Positions 1 through 12,768 of a stretch of 64,000 nucleotides of DNA are shown in pieces (within the stretch, counting starts at the first letter, position 1; each line of letters opens with the position of its first letter). This DNA is from Porites lobata (lineage: Eukaryota; Cnidaria; Anthozoa; Scleractinia; Poritidae). The stretch lies in the NCBI GenBank assembly GCA_942486035.1, contig CALNXK010000380.1:198476-262475 (forward strand). The letters are read 5' to 3'. Made by a program: the position numbers and the translations under genes. The notes under the pieces were generated by a model. It did not search any database. It worked only from the letters and a program-made list of their open reading frames with translations, and was not told where the DNA came from.

Positions 1-318
1 CGGTGGCGCGAAGATATGACTTTTATTTTCGAGTGGCAAAACTATATTTTACGAACGAGCGCAGCGAGTGAGTAAAATATTGTTTTTGCCACTCGAAAAT
101 AAAATTCATATCTTCAAGCCGCCGTGTAACGTTCTTTTTATTATATAGACAAAATGACATCGATAAAATAATAGACGGAAATCACCAAAATTACATCATC
201 GATAAACTTGCGTGTGAGATTATGGAAAATAAACCACTCGGGTCCCGGATGTAGTTTTTATGAATTTTACGAGTGGTATATTTTCCAGTAAAACACTCCT
301 GTCTATATAATAAAAATA
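1..318. repeat. Nested foldback repeat, cut by window edge
   Basis: Positions about 11-46 and 71-115 are inverted copies (the word CGAGTGGCAAAA pairs with TTTTGCCACTCG). A second, outer pair is seen between about 134-150 (ATTATATAGACA) and 297-316 (TGTCTATATAAT). This is a hairpin-forming, MITE-like repeat. A related stretch, with the words ACGCAGCCTCC and a GTCATG-like run before it, is found at about 330-415 and again at 10155-10235 in the same orientation, so it is dispersed. No coding capacity is seen. Confidence 0.6.
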
Positions 319-596
319 ATTATTTCTTACAGTGTCATGTAGAATAAAATATATCATGAAAATAGATTGTGAATTAAGACGTTTAGCGTGTGCGGTGGTA
401 CGCAGCCTCCTTTTAGTAGCGTGACGTATAAACACAAGCACCAAAACTTACAGAAAACGTTTAAGGCAGGAAATTTAAATTTAAATGAACCTTGTCTCAT
501 CATATCGTTTGTTTGTTGAAGGAATTTTGGCTGACCATCATGTTGGCTGTATGTTTTACCTAAACTACTACAGGCTTTCTGTAAACCAGTGTTTAA

Positions 597-2481
597 GGTG
601 GCTCGACTGGATTTTTTGGGGGGGATACCTCCCACGTTTGAGCTTTAGCTACGTCGGCATGAGTAAAGATATGGGAAAAAGGTTACCACAACTGTTTTAT
701 ATAATGATAAAAATTTGTTATGATCTGGGTTTTATTGCAATCGGAGTCGCCATGGCAACGTAATGACGCCAATACGCTTTTTATTTATCTTTGTGTTTCT
801 CTGTACCAGGAGTTTTTTGAAGAAATCGCTTAAGGGAGTATGTACCTGCCATAATTGCCTCCGTTATGGAGGCAAATTTTACAAATTCTATGAGAGCGTT
901 TTCGAAATATTTTGACACGCAGTTTTAACAATCATAAAAACAGTGAAACAGCATGCTATCCACACAATTCGCTAATATTTTAAGAAACTGATAAGCTTTG
1001 GAAACGCGGCTTCATCCCATAATGGTTTGGTTCCATTGAAAACTGCATCCAAAAAAAAGGGGAATTGCTCTGAGCGATCGCGAGTAAGAAGAATTTTATT
1101 GACTTGCATTCAGCTGCTTTTGTTACAGGTTTTGGACGTAATTTGGTCCATGCCTACAAACATCGCATTTTTCAAAAAACCGCTCGATAAATTTTTTTAT
1201 AAATTCGACAATCTGGAGATCAATTGTCAATAAATATTCCCTGCAAGTTTCAAGAACATTGAAAACAGGGAAGGCTTTTAAATAGGGCCTCAAATATAAC
1301 CAATTTTTTCCCCCGATTTTGTGTTTACAAGTGAGCATCCTCTTTATTCGCTGGCATTGTTTTAAAGTTTCATATGCACGTGCATAACTAGCAAAAGATA
1401 CAAATTTGCATCAAAAAGAACTCTCGATTACTTTCCGAAGAAATATTCGGAATATGCTAATAATTGGCTTGTGTCACCGATAACAGTGAGAGCCGAAACG
1501 ATGAACGTCACCGCTCATCGTGTAGGATGCAATACTTAATTATCTTACTCGGGTTATAACATCACAGAAACTCTTACAAAGAATAACTCTGCCGTTATAA
1601 TGTATCACTAATCTCTTTACCCGGTAATTAGCATATTCCGGAGATATAACCGAGGGTCCTTTTTGATGCAAATTTTATCTTTTTGCTAAATGCGCACGTG
1701 TATATGAAAGTTGAAAACAATGCCAGTGAATAATGAGGCCGCTCACTTGTAAACACAAAATCTGGCAAAAAAAATTGGTTATATTTGAGGCCCTATTTAA
1801 AAACCTTGCCTGTTTTCAATGTTCTTGAAACTTGCAGGGAATGTTTATTAATAATTGATCTCTAGATTGTCGAATTTATAAAAAAAATTATCGAGCGGTT
1901 TTTTCAAAAATCCGAAATTTGTAGGCATGGACCAAATTACGTCCACATACTATAACAAAAGCAGCTGAATGTAAGTCAATAAAATTCTTTTTACTCGCAA
2001 TCGCTCAGAGCAATTCCCTTCTTTTTTTGTATGCAGTTTTCAATGGAACCAAACCACTATGGGATGAAGCCGCGTTTCCAAAGCTTATCAGTTTCTTAAA
2101 ATATTAGCGAATTGTATGGATAGCATGCTATTTCACTGCTTTTATGATTGTTAAAACTGCGTGTCAAAATATTTCGAAAACGCTCTCATAGAATTTGTTG
2201 AAACTTTGCCATAATGGAGGCAATTATGGCAGGTACATACTCCCTTAAGCGATTTCTTCAAAAAACTCCTGGTACAGAGAAACACAAAGATAAAGAAAAA
2301 GCGTAATGGCGTCATTACGTTGCCATGGCGACTCCGATTGCAATAAAACCCAGATCATAAGAAATTTTTATCATTATATAATACAGTTGTGGTAACCTTT
2401 TTCCCATATCTTTACTCATGCCGACGTAGTTAATGCTCAAACGTGGGAGGTATCTCCCCAAAAAAATCCAGTCGAGCCACC
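597..2481. mobile_element. TTAA-flanked long inverted-repeat (foldback) element, 1885 bp
   Basis: The left end TTAA|GGTGGCTCGACTGG (TTAA at 593-596) is mirrored by CCAGTCGAGCCACC|TTAA on the right (TTAA at 2482-2485). The arms, about 597-1460 and 1625-2481, are inverted copies of each other along most of their length, with a loop of about 160 bp between. TTAA duplications are typical of piggyBac and Kolobok superfamilies, but the termini do not settle which. No transposase frame exists, so it is non-autonomous. Short open frames within it are mirror images in the two arms and are not genes. Confidence 0.8.
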
Positions 2482-2527
2482 TTAATTAACCTTACTTCAA
2501 AAACTCATTAGCATTCAGTAGGCATAT

Positions 2528-2838
2528 TGTCAGACTTTGCGAGTTCAATGGCGTTCAAGGACCTTTGCACTTGCACTTTTTATTTGAGTGTCAATGTATT
2601 TAGCACGAAAGTGCTAATTGGGGACACTATTTTTACGTCTCCTAATGGAGACGGGACCGCCATTTTACGTGGTCATCTGAGCCAGGAGAAGGTCTCGCCG
2701 CTTGCAGTGCAAAGGAAGTACCTTCATTTCTCAGTCATTTTAAGACCCTGAGTAATGGTCCGGCCCCGGGAATCGAACCCGCGACCTCCCGCTCTGCAGT
2801 CAAACGCTCTACCGACTGAGCAAATCCTGCCACGAATA
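2528..2838 (-). mobile_element. tRNA-derived SINE
   Basis: Reading the minus strand from about 2838 there is a tRNA-like head: box A GCTCAGTCGGTAGAGC, an anticodon loop with GCA (Cys-like), and box B GGTTCGATTCC. The acceptor stem pairs poorly, and about 230 bp of unrelated tail follows. That is the layout of a tRNA-derived SINE rather than a working tRNA gene. The tail ends near 2528. Target duplications were not resolved. Confidence 0.65.
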
Positions 2839-3229
2839 ACCGGTAACCTGCCTTTATAATCGGTAAAGCTCAGCAAGCAAGATAACCTAATTCTTGCCAG
2901 CTTGTAATAAATTCCGTAAAAATTACCAATGCCATTATCAATTTATGTCGCGTTGCAGTTAGATTTAGCGACACTCTCCCTGAGCAATTAATCTTTTCCT
3001 CTTGTGCGGCTTGTTAACTGTGAAAACTTCTTGTTTGGAAAGCCGTATTTTCAAGGCAAGTAGACGCTTAACGTTGTGCACTTCAGTTGATATAGCTTTT
3101 TATAACACATTTGCTTATTTTTCACTTTGCTCGGTTTCTTTTTAAGAGACTATATTAATTAACTTCAGTCAGTGCGTACATAGTCTCACGTACGCACAAT
3201 AAATGAAAGAGCTGGCTGAAATCTTATCT

Positions 3230-5750
3230 CGGCTTTTTTTTCCGATCAGGGTACGATCGCCGAAAATTGTCTCTTGCCACCAGCTGTGCCATCTTGCATT
3301 GAAATATAAACGATCGTACCGACGTCGACCGATCTAAAGTTCTTCTGAAAGTTTCCCGGTGATTAAAGCCAAAGGCATTTCTTAAACAAAGGATCTGGTG
3401 TAACAGCTGCTAACGTATTAAATGCATACCTCAGTTGTAATTCCCGAGTAATCTTGATAATTCGCAAGAGGGTCCTTGATTCGTGACGACGAAAGGGTCT
3501 ACGAGGAAATGATACTTTGTAAGACAAGTTTATATATAAAAGTCAATTGAATTTTTCGTCACAAAATAACACGACCTGCACAAAACTAACTTGAGCGACA
3601 ATCAAACCTTTTACCAAGTGAAAGATGAATCTTGTATGAGGGATTTTTCCCTTCATTTAGCTTTCAGTTTCACAATAGCTACTTAAAGTGAAATGGTTGG
3701 AAAACCTTTTGCTATGGGAGGAGCGTTGCGTGACGACACTAAAAACGGCTGTGTAGCAGACTATTTTGGACCTGACCATGCACAACGTTCAAGAACATTC
3801 CTATCATTTTAAACTTACTGACCAATAGAAACATTGCATTAATTTATTCAGTCACAATCTGTGAACAAAAACTAAAGGATTGTGCACGGTCAGGGAACTT
3901 CCAACATAACCTACAGCACTATTAATTTCAACTTTGATGTTTGCCGGGTTTCCTAATCAGTCTCCTCTACTAACTATGGTTTCACTTTGATCAAGCTACG
4001 TGTAACGTCAACAAAAGTTACGTAAGTGCCTCGAGAAATAGCTCCCAAAATGCAGATAACCATGAAAATTTATACAGCATACGAGGCGTGAAATCTAATA
4101 TGCAGTTATCAACAGTATCTCTGAACAAAATAACAAAAAGCTATAAAAAAGATCTTTAAACAGGTGATGTAGACTACGGAAGCCCAGGGGGGCCACATAG
4201 TGATGTCTTTTTTATTTTTCACTTTTCCATTTTTCCAAGATGGCGAAGTGAAAATCAAAAAGTTTAAAACAAAAATGGAAAAGTGAAAACTAAAAACGAA
4301 ACCACTATGTCGCCCCCCCCCCCGGGGCTTGCGTGGACTGATGGAATCTTTCTCAGAGGAAGTTGGTCTGATACTTTCTGTTTTCTCAGAAAACTGCTGG
4401 ATACTGATATGCCTTGTGATTGACCCTCTGTCGTGGCTCACACTGTATGAGTGTGTGTGAGAGTTTTTTGGAAGTACAGTCACCTCCCTTTATAGTGGAC
4501 ACTCGAAGGAAGGAACTCGAGTTAGTGTCCTCATTAGCGAGAGTCCGTAATAGCGGGAGTTTATTTCAGTCAAACGTCTGTATATTATAATTTATTTTTG
4601 CCTGGGATTTATCTGTTGTCCGTATTACTGGGGTGTACGTTATAGTGGGGTGTCCGCAAGGCAAGGGTTGACTCTAGAATGGATTTTTTTTGTTGCAGAT
4701 GTGCTGCCATATACCCGACCCCTGAGACTTGCTTGGTAACAGCAACAAGGAAAATAGGAGAAACAGAAACAAACACAAATTTTTCAATTTTCTATACCCG
4801 CCATAATTTTATCAAGGTATTACACTGTAATGACACCAAACATAGTTTAACATGATTAAGACAATTTGTTTCAATCCTCTTCTAATCCTATATGCCATCA
4901 AGTTCTAGACCTCAATAGCAGTCACCGTTGTCAAATTCCCTCCTTTCCGCGTACATCAGCGAGTCAAATACCCTGGGTTTCTTCCCCAGGTTGGGGGTGG
5001 GGGAGCAAGTTAATACTTCTGTTTGACCACAATCGACATTAAAGTCTTAAAGAACTGAAGAAATAAAATTTTCTAACGGCGCGGAGGGGTTTTAACTTTT
5101 TTACGTGGCCAAACATGCTTTAAAGAAGTAATGGTTGGTCCAGCGGGTCCCGCTGTAAACATTTCCTGTAATCAAACGACAACATCGCCCAAATGGATCA
5201 TAATTTTTTTTCTCGTTCAGTGTCAAAGGAAGCAATAATCTGGTTTAGGGGTGGCTACAGTGCTTAAGAGCATGCAAGGAAAGGAAGACTTTAAGGCCAC
5301 CCTTCCTTTCTTTTATGTACTTTTGCTTGCCTAGGGATCCCAAGTCATCTTTGATTTGGCAATAGCATCCACGTCCCTACAACGGATACCTAGAGCGGGG
5401 GCTTCGACCCTATAATTATCAAATTATTGCTTACGGGATCGGTTTTAAACAACGAAAAATATTCAGCTATCTTCTTAAAAGGTGGTACTACGAGTTTTGG
5501 ATAGACTGTCGCTTATGTGAGATGATCGCACATGGAAGTTCGACTGTTATAATTTTCTCCAGCAAAGGCTTTGCAGCAAAGAACCAAAAAGTACAAGACA
5601 CTCCGTTTGCTAAGGCAAGATGTCTAAATGTTTTCGTCACAAATTTCCAACGAAAGTTGAAGCATAAAGATTCTCAAATACTTTGCAGGTTTTTAATTTT
5701 CCGGTTTAAGCAGCGACAGTGACAAAGACAGAAGATACAAATTTCATTGT
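3230..5750. repeat. Tandem segmental duplication, copy A
   Basis: About 2.5 kb that recurs in the same orientation at 6300-8980. Landmarks shared by both copies are GTGCACGGTCAGGGAACTTC (3884 and 6920), the CACCTCCCTTTATAG stretch (4481 and 7521), the CCTGGGTTTCTTCCCCAGG stretch (4973 and 8008) and the TTTGCAGGTTTTTAATTTT stretch (5683 and 8918). Copy A contains half of a small MITE (GCGTTGCGTGACGAC...GTGTAGCAGACTA, 3722-3764) that copy B lacks. Only unsupported short open frames; no gene seen. Confidence 0.75.
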
Positions 5751-6299
5751 AGAACCTAGATTTTAAGAATCTCATTCTTTGACAACGCTGGATTTCCATT
5801 GTCCGTATGTGCAATTCCTTGTTTGTTGTTAGGTAACGATTAAAACTACTACTCAAAGCATACGGAATTCTTCTAAACAAATCGTTTGTAATAAGAAATA
5901 TTAAATAACCGACGACGAAACTTTTAGACCATAAAAAAGCGAAGGAGACGATCGAAGGAAACTGTTTAGCGGTTAACCGACTAAAATGATCACACACGGA
6001 TGACTAAGACGAGTAGAACTAAAAGATTACAGCAATCACAGAGGTATGAGATTCTTAAGTATCTAATGCACTCCTTTTTGCAAATGGCAAAGTGTCCCAA
6101 CAATTTTGACTGAGACTGTAGCAGACTTCCGGTGAAAAAGTTAAGATTTCGTCTGTTACAGAAAAGAAGAAAAGTAAGTCGAAGTAAGGGTATCTGTACG
6201 GAAGAGTATCCGGAAAAATATCATTTCTTACTATTCCTCCGCATTCACAATTAATCCACAACCACGACGCCGAAGTGTACGCTCCCATAGCGTTTTGAT
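5751..6299. other. Spacer between duplicated copies
   Basis: Unique-looking sequence between copies A and B. Short open frames of 77-107 codons on the minus strand have no recognisable domain, no splice context and no homology I can name. I see no supported gene here. Confidence 0.4.
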
Positions 6300-8980
6300 T
6301 TTTCTTCGATCAGAGTACGATAGCTGATGAAAATTGTGTCTTGTCATCTCGAAATATAAACGATCCTGCCGAATTCGACTGATCTAAAGCTCGTCATAAA
6401 AAATCCCAGCGATTAAAGCAAAAGACATTTCTTAATTAATCGAGGTGTAACTGAAGCTAACGTATTAAACGCATACCTCAGCTGTAAATTCCCGAATCTT
6501 GATAGTTCGCAAGACTACAGCAGTGGGTCCTTGATTCGTGACGACGAAAGGATCTACGAGGAAACGATACTTTGTAAGATACTTTGTAAGACAAGTTTAT
6601 GTATAAAAGTCAATTAAATTTTCCTTCACAAATGAAATAACGAGACCTGCACAAAACTAACCTGAGCATCAAACAAAACTGTTACCAAGTGAAAGATGAA
6701 TCTTGTATGAGGGATTTTTCCCTTCATTAAGCTTTCAGTTTCATCATAGTTAATTCAAGTGGAATGGCTGGGAACCTTTTGTTATAGGTTTTTGTTAGCT
6801 ACTTTAAACCTGACCATGCACAACGTTCAAGAACATTCCTATCACTCTGAAGTTTTTGACCAATATAAACATTGCATTAATTTATTCAGTCACAATCTGT
6901 GAACAAAAACTAAAGGATTGTGCACGGTCAGGGAACTTCCAACATAACCTACAGCACTATTAATTTCAACTTTGATGTTTGCCGGGTTTAATTCCTAACC
7001 AGTCGTCTTTACTAAGTATGGTTTCACTTTGATCAAGCTACGAGTAACGTCAACAAAAGTGGCGTAAGTGCTCCCAGAAATAGCTCCCAAAATGCAGGCA
7101 ACCATGAAAATTTATACAGCATACGAGACGTGAAGTCTAATATACAGTTATCAACAGTATCTCTGAACAAAACAACAAAAAGCTGTAAAAAAGATCTTTA
7201 AACAGGTGATGTAGACTACTGAAGCCCAGAGGGGCCACATAGTGTTTTTTTTTATATTTTTCACTTTTCCACCTTTTTAAGATGGCGAAGTGAAAATCAA
7301 AAAGTTAAAAAACAAAAATGGGAAAGTTAAAAATAAAAACGAAATCAGTATGTCGCCCCCGAGCTTACGTAGACGACTGATGGAACCTTCCGCAGAGGAA
7401 GTTGGTCTGATACTTCTCGTTTTTCTCCGAAAACTGCTGAATACTGATATGCCTTGTGATTGACTCTCTGACGTGGCTCACGCTGTATGAGTGTGTGTTG
7501 GAGTTTTTTGGAAGTACAGTCACCTCCCTTTATAGCGGACACTGTAGGGGCCTTGAGATAGTGTCCTAGCTAGAGTCCGTAATAGCGAGAGTTTATTTCA
7601 GTCAAACGTTTGTATATTATAATTTATTTTTCCCTGGGATTTAGCTGTTGTCCGTATTACCGGAGTGTCCGTTATAGCGGGGTGTCCCCAAGGCGAGAGT
7701 TGACTATAAAATGGACTTTTTTGTTGCAGATTTCCTGTCATATACCCTACCCCTGGGACTTGCTTGGCAACAGCAACAAGGAAAATAGGAGAAACAGAAA
7801 CAAACTCAAGTTTCCCAATATTCCATACCCGCCATAATTATTTTTTATCAAGGTATTACACTTTAATAGCACCAAAAATAGTTTAACATGATTGCGACCA
7901 TTTGTTTCAATCCTCTTCGAATCCCAGATGCCATCAAGTTCTACACCCCAATAGCAGTCACTGTTGTCAAATTCCCGGCTTCCCGCGTACATCAGCAAGT
8001 CAAATACCCTGGGTTTCTTCCCCAGGTTGGGGGGGTGGGGATGGGGGAGCAAGTTAATACTTCTGTTTGACCACAATCGACATTTAAATCTTAAAAAACT
8101 GAAGAAAAGGAAGTATTTCAACGGTGCGAAAGGGTTTTAACCTTTCTACGTGGCGTCACATGCTTTGAGAAAGTAATGTTCGGTTGGTCCAGCGGGTCCC
8201 GCAATTCCTGGGATCAAACGACGCCGTCGTCCAAATAGACCATATTTTGTTTTTCGTTCAGTGTTAAAGGGAGCAAGAATCTGGCGTAGGGGTGGCTACA
8301 GTGCCTAAGAGCAAGGAAAGGAAGACTTTGAGGCCACCCCTCCCCTCTCGGATGTAGTTTTGTTCGCCTGGTGATCTCAAGTCATCTTTGATTTGGCAAT
8401 AACGGCCACCTCCAAACAACGTATACCTAGAGAGGGCCAAGATGTTCAGGGGTACCCAACGTCAATTTTCGGAAAATGTCTGTTTGAAAGACGATTTGAG
8501 ACCTGGAATTTGTTCGGAACATTTGTTGTAAAATTCCTTGCTTGCCTGCCTCTCCTACGATTTTCGAACATCTAAAAAATGGTATAATTGCCCATTTTTA
8601 ACGGGTTTTTTACCCTAAAAAGGTCACCTAGAATTTTCGGAAACCTTTTTTCTGGCTGAAATTTTCAAAAAAGTAAGTTTTGATCCCTACAATTTTCGGA
8701 TCACTAGACTGTCAGTTACGAAATCCGAACAGATGGAAAAATTTTCCAGGATTTTATCCCTATATCTACCGTTTAAATACTAAAATACGTTTAACAATGC
8801 TATGTGTTTAAGTAGTTTTGAAATATACTCTCGTTGGGTGCCCCTGAGATGTTTTTAATTTTTGGTCACCAATGGCAGTAGCTGCACCACGGTCCAGCGT
8901 GAAGATTCTCGAATACTTTGCAGGTTTTTAATTTTCTCGTTTAAGCAGCGGCAGCGATGAAGACAGAAGCTACAAATTTC
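6300..8980. repeat. Tandem segmental duplication, copy B
   Basis: Second copy of the unit at 3230-5750. It differs by point changes and indels, by loss of about 200 bp equivalent to 5400-5610, and by an inserted 400-bp transposon at 8447-8846. Matching resumes after the insertion (8890-8980 against 5660-5750), which is why the copies are taken to be about 2.5 kb long. Confidence 0.75.
8447..8846 (+). mobile_element. hAT-like non-autonomous transposon, copy 1
   Basis: A 400-bp element with ends CAGGGGTACCCAACG and CGTTGGGTGCCCCTG, flanked on both sides by AGATGTT (8440-8446 and 8847-8853). CAGGG-type ends fit hAT elements, although the visible duplication is 7 bp rather than the usual 8. A second copy, inverted, is at 43300-43698. 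No open frame; a MITE-like derivative. Confidence 0.75.
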
Positions 8981-11130
8981 AACATAGGAAGGGGTTTACT
9001 TGGAGAAACGAATTTCCAAATGGAGTCAGAGGCTACCCTGAGTGCCAGAGACTTTTCATGTCCGGTTATCGGTTCTAAGTGATCCGCAAGGTATTGCTGC
9101 TCGTGCCTTCGGCCTTCGGTCGGCCGATGATCTTTCGGCCAACGGCCGACATTGAAGCATCACGCCCGCCGCACGCGAGGAACAACCTCTAGAACCCAGG
9201 TTAGTCAGAGCCTTATGACAAATCTAGTGATTTTACTGAGACAAGACGCGTATATTACGCGTGTATTGGGCTGCGAAAATCCTGTGCGGTTAAATTTACT
9301 GTGTTTGTTTGTTATCAGTGACAAGAGCGCGATCTTTTTTAAAGATCTATTTGAATAGTCGAGTTAAAACGAATACCGTACTACTAGCTTTTACTGCGTT
9401 GTTTTCTAATCCATTAACAAGTTAAATTTGTCTAGTGGAAGGGCGACTTTAGGCAAAAAGTTTCGATCGGTTTACCACGATGTTATTTTTTTTCCTTCCT
9501 TTTTGGCGTAAGCATAGCACTTTGAAAGCCTTTTATATGAAATGGCCCATCCCCTTCCCTTAAAAATCGGATCTACTGTAGGGGGAAAGGGACACGCAAT
9601 ACCTACTGGGAGATCAGCCTGCCATTTTGTCTTTTTTCGACTTAAGATGGAAGACCATGGAAGAATGTTGCTTCTCATTCCTTGGTTGAGCGTGGCCCTG
9701 TGGGTTTGCCACAGACAGCCCAATAAAAAGGAAATCAATAATCCTGGGACCAGAAAAGTAGTATGAAATCAAGCAACTAAAAACGCCCAGGCTTCACTAC
9801 AGAGTCGAGCTCACATTCAACGCATCTACTTCGCATGACCCTGGCTGAAGAAAAACAATTATTTGCACATCACTTGTTAAAAACTGTAAATGCCTGACGC
9901 ATTTTATTCAATACGTGGTTACTCTTACAGCCTTCTGCCTTCTTTTCACTTACTAGGAAAAGAAGTTAGATTTAGACTCGGAACAATGGTACAAACGTTA
10001 AAGTTTCCTTGTATCACATTATTCACGAACAGAAATACAAAGGAAAAGCTGTCAACAGAATATACTATCTCAGAAGCCCATGGGTCCCTGTCGATACACA
10101 TTAAAATACATCCTGTACAAACAGACATTACATTATAAATAATTATAATTATACAGTTTCATGTGCAATAATTTAAAACATGAAAATAAATTATTTTTAG
10201 ACGTTCAGTGTGTGCGGCGCTACGCAGCCTCCGTTATGGAAAACATCTGTGGCAATTTTCTTTAAATGATCGTCTCCATTCCTTTTTGAACCTGAAGATG
10301 AAACAAACCAAAACTCCTAAAAAAAAAAACTGGCTCACCCTCGGTGTAAGAACCTCACGAGTAACGTAAAACAAAGAAGTCAGAACAGTAGAACCAAAAA
10401 AAAAAACAAACACAAAAAAAGGTGCGAGGCAAAGAAAAAGTTCCTAGGTTCTTACACCGTAGCCTGCCAACGCAAACGTATTTCCGGTCGTCGCTTTTCT
10501 TACTTCCGGGTGGAGAAAAGGGACGACCAGAAATACAACTGCATTCGCAGGCTACATACACCGAGGTAAACCTAAAAAACTCATATCCCATGTATGTTTG
10601 TAGGTAGCTGCTTCATCACCCTGAAGGAGAATCCGAGGGTTTATCCCTGAATTAAGATCTTTTCCTACGGATTGCCCACCCAAGATCACGGGGAGGGGGT
10701 GGGGAGGTCAATGTCAGAAATTTGCTACGTCCGTGGAGTGTCTTTTACATTCCGCAGAGTCAGAATTAAATCTGTTCCTAGACGGGGCTTACGACCTCTT
10801 TGTCATTCCTGACATGTCAAAAATAAAACAAATTATTAATTGGTTTTAATCATGAGTGTGGAAAAATTCTTTGTTTCGCGCGACCGGTACATAGATTTTC
10901 GTAGGTTTAAAACAAAACACGCGACCTGGTCAAATGCGAGTTTCGGTTTGTTTAGAAGGTAGGAAGGTTTGTACATGGCAAGCAGGACGTGACACATTCC
11001 TTTCCAGAGGGAAAACGCGCTTGAGTTGCGAGGTATTAAATTATTGTAGGACACTAAGTGTTGCGTTGATCTAGTCAACGTAGCCGTTTTGTCTCGTCAC
11101 GCAACGCCCCTCACCAATGTGGGAGACTAA
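8981..11130. other. Intergenic, dispersed repeats, no gene seen
   Basis: A short palindrome-rich stretch is at about 9105-9150 (GCCTTCGG/CCGAAGGC-like words). A dispersed repeat shared with 330-415 is at 10155-10235. An imperfect inverted repeat runs from 10340 to 10575 (GGTGTAAGAACCT against AGGTTCTTACACC). The open frames present are under 90 codons and often exist on both strands over the same bases, so none is called. Confidence 0.4.
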
Positions 11131-11353
11131 GGGCGCTTTCCATTTGTCAGAACTGACAAGCAAGATCATTTCTGTCGTAATTAGAATTTCACTCTTAATT
11201 AAAACTATCCAGCTAGATCAGTCAAATTCTAAACAGTATAATGAAGGAGATGGTTTTTCAGCAAAAAGCCACTGGAAAAAGCCGATTTCATTTGCTAGCT
11301 GACTGGTCCGGCAAAAGTCCGGCCGGCCAGTTCTGACAAATGGAAAGCGGCCT
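11131..11353. mobile_element. Short MITE with 25-bp inverted ends
   Basis: Ends GGGCGCTTTCCATTTGTCAG and its inverse CTGACAAATGGAAAGCG enclose about 220 bp without coding capacity. The target duplication is unclear because the next MITE begins immediately to the right. Confidence 0.6.
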
Positions 11354-11441
11354 AGTCTGCTATACAGCCACAGCTGTGTTTAGTGTTGTCACGGGAGAAG
11401 CGTTGCGTGACGACAGTAAAAACGGCTGTGTAGCAGACTAA
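11354..11441. mobile_element. Small MITE (AGTCTGCTA ends)
   Basis: An 88-bp inverted repeat, AGTCTGCTATACAGCC to GGCTGTGTAGCAGACT, next to TA on both sides. The core GCGTTGCGTGACGAC...AAAAACGGCTGTGTAGC also occurs at 3722-3764 and, inverted, at about 58500-58545, so this is a dispersed family. Confidence 0.55.
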
Positions 11442-11519
11442 TATCTGTTGCGCCGTCACGAAAATCCTACCGGATGGGGCTTCTGGTCACGTCTGAGAAC
11501 GGTGATTTCGGCGCCATCT

Positions 11520-11762
11520 CTGTAAGGGTTGATTTCCACTGTCGAGTAATTTTTCCGTGCGAACGCACGTAAAATTTACGTGCGTAAATGAAATAGAGGC
11601 AATTTATGAAAGGCCACTCGGAAACGTAAACGTTAGCGAGGTTTAACTTTAACTTTTACCTGTGTCCTTCCATACTATGTCTCTATTTTATTCACGCGCG
11701 TAAAATTTACGTACGTACGCACGGAAAAATTACACGGCAGTTGAAATTTACCTTAACCCTAT
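11520..11762. mobile_element. MITE with ACGTGCGTAC-rich arms
   Basis: The inverted arms begin AGGGTTGATTTCCACTG and end, inverted, AGGGTTAAGGTAAATTTC. Inside, CGCACGTAAAATTTACGTGC is mirrored by GCGTAAAATTTACG, with CTCTATTTTATT/AATGAAATAGAG in the centre. It looks like the abundant coral MITE family with a cytosine/guanine-rich ACGTGCG core (family recognition from memory). No coding capacity. Confidence 0.6.
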
Positions 11763-12768
11763 CACTGTCAGAGTGCTTGATGGAGTCTTTTAAGGTGATC
11801 CTAACTTTTGATTCTGCGGATCAAATCCCATGATGTGACCATTCAAATAAAAGCTCTCTGCCTGTACTTACACATGGTGCCATTTGTTTTTCAAAATTTC
11901 ACAAAATGAAATTTGAAAATTTGGTCGAAATTTGCCTTTGGCTAAATTTGGCAGTGAAAGGGTTAAGGGAGCGAAGGTGCACCGCGCTGATCTTGAAAGT
12001 GGAAGTTCACATATCGGATTGGTTTTCATACTATACCGGATAGCTTTTCGTGTCGGCAGGGACAGAAACGAGCCCACCACTATGAAGACTGCAACCCAGT
12101 AAGAAAGTTTACGCATGTAAGTCTGCGCAAAGTGATGAGATCGCAAGGGCGAATTTGTACCACGTGACCAAGTTTTCCCTTTACGTGTCGTTTACTGTTC
12201 ATTATTTCTTCACCTAAATTAGTAATTTCATGCAATTTTTTATCCATAAGAATTGTTTAAAGCTGTTTTTATCTGCTCATTTTCTATTTTAAGAAATTCT
12301 CAACTTGAATCGGACGTTTGCTGTTTGAGATGAGATGTAACAAGTGTTGTTACAATAAAGCGCTTACAGTATATTAAGATAGCTACGCCCTGCCCAATAA
12401 AAAACAATGTAGCTTCTAACCTGATCTGAACTTCTTTGAAGAGAGCATTGTTCATGTTGTACTTGTTAGTGCATATTGTATCTGTAAGGAGAACCTATTG
12501 AAAAAAAAAAAAAACCAGTTGATAAATAAATTCAAAATCCTCTGGTAAATCTATTTTGCGAAGGCCACCAAAAATAGCTCTTACCGTTAACACGGTATCG
12601 AGCTTTTTTAAACATTTTTTGCTGGGAAGGTTGAGGGTGAGGGGGTTGACGTAAAGTCGGTTACCACAAAAAGAAAATAGCCGCAATTACTTTGTCAACA
12701 ACATTGAAGAACATAAGTAATGACCACAGAGACACCAACAATGAAGAACATAATGACCACAAACATAC
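11763..12768. other. Downstream intron or repeat region left of last placed XPOT exon
   Basis: It contains a dispersed repeat at about 12140-12340 beginning GTACCACGTGACCAAGTT, whose partner is at about 23550-23760. A minus-strand open frame at 12495-12686 has a coding-like middle but matches no XPOT segment I can align and ends in a poly-T run, so it is not called. The next XPOT exon must continue an AG-ended codon, and I could not find it here. Confidence 0.4.

Noticed and set aside
2755..2838. tRNA-Cys gene on the minus strand
   Set aside because: Boxes A and B and a GCA anticodon are present, but the acceptor stem pairs poorly and a SINE tail follows.
12495..12686. Further XPOT exon
   Set aside because: The frame does not align with the expected XPOT segment, lacks a fitting acceptor phase and ends in a poly-T run.
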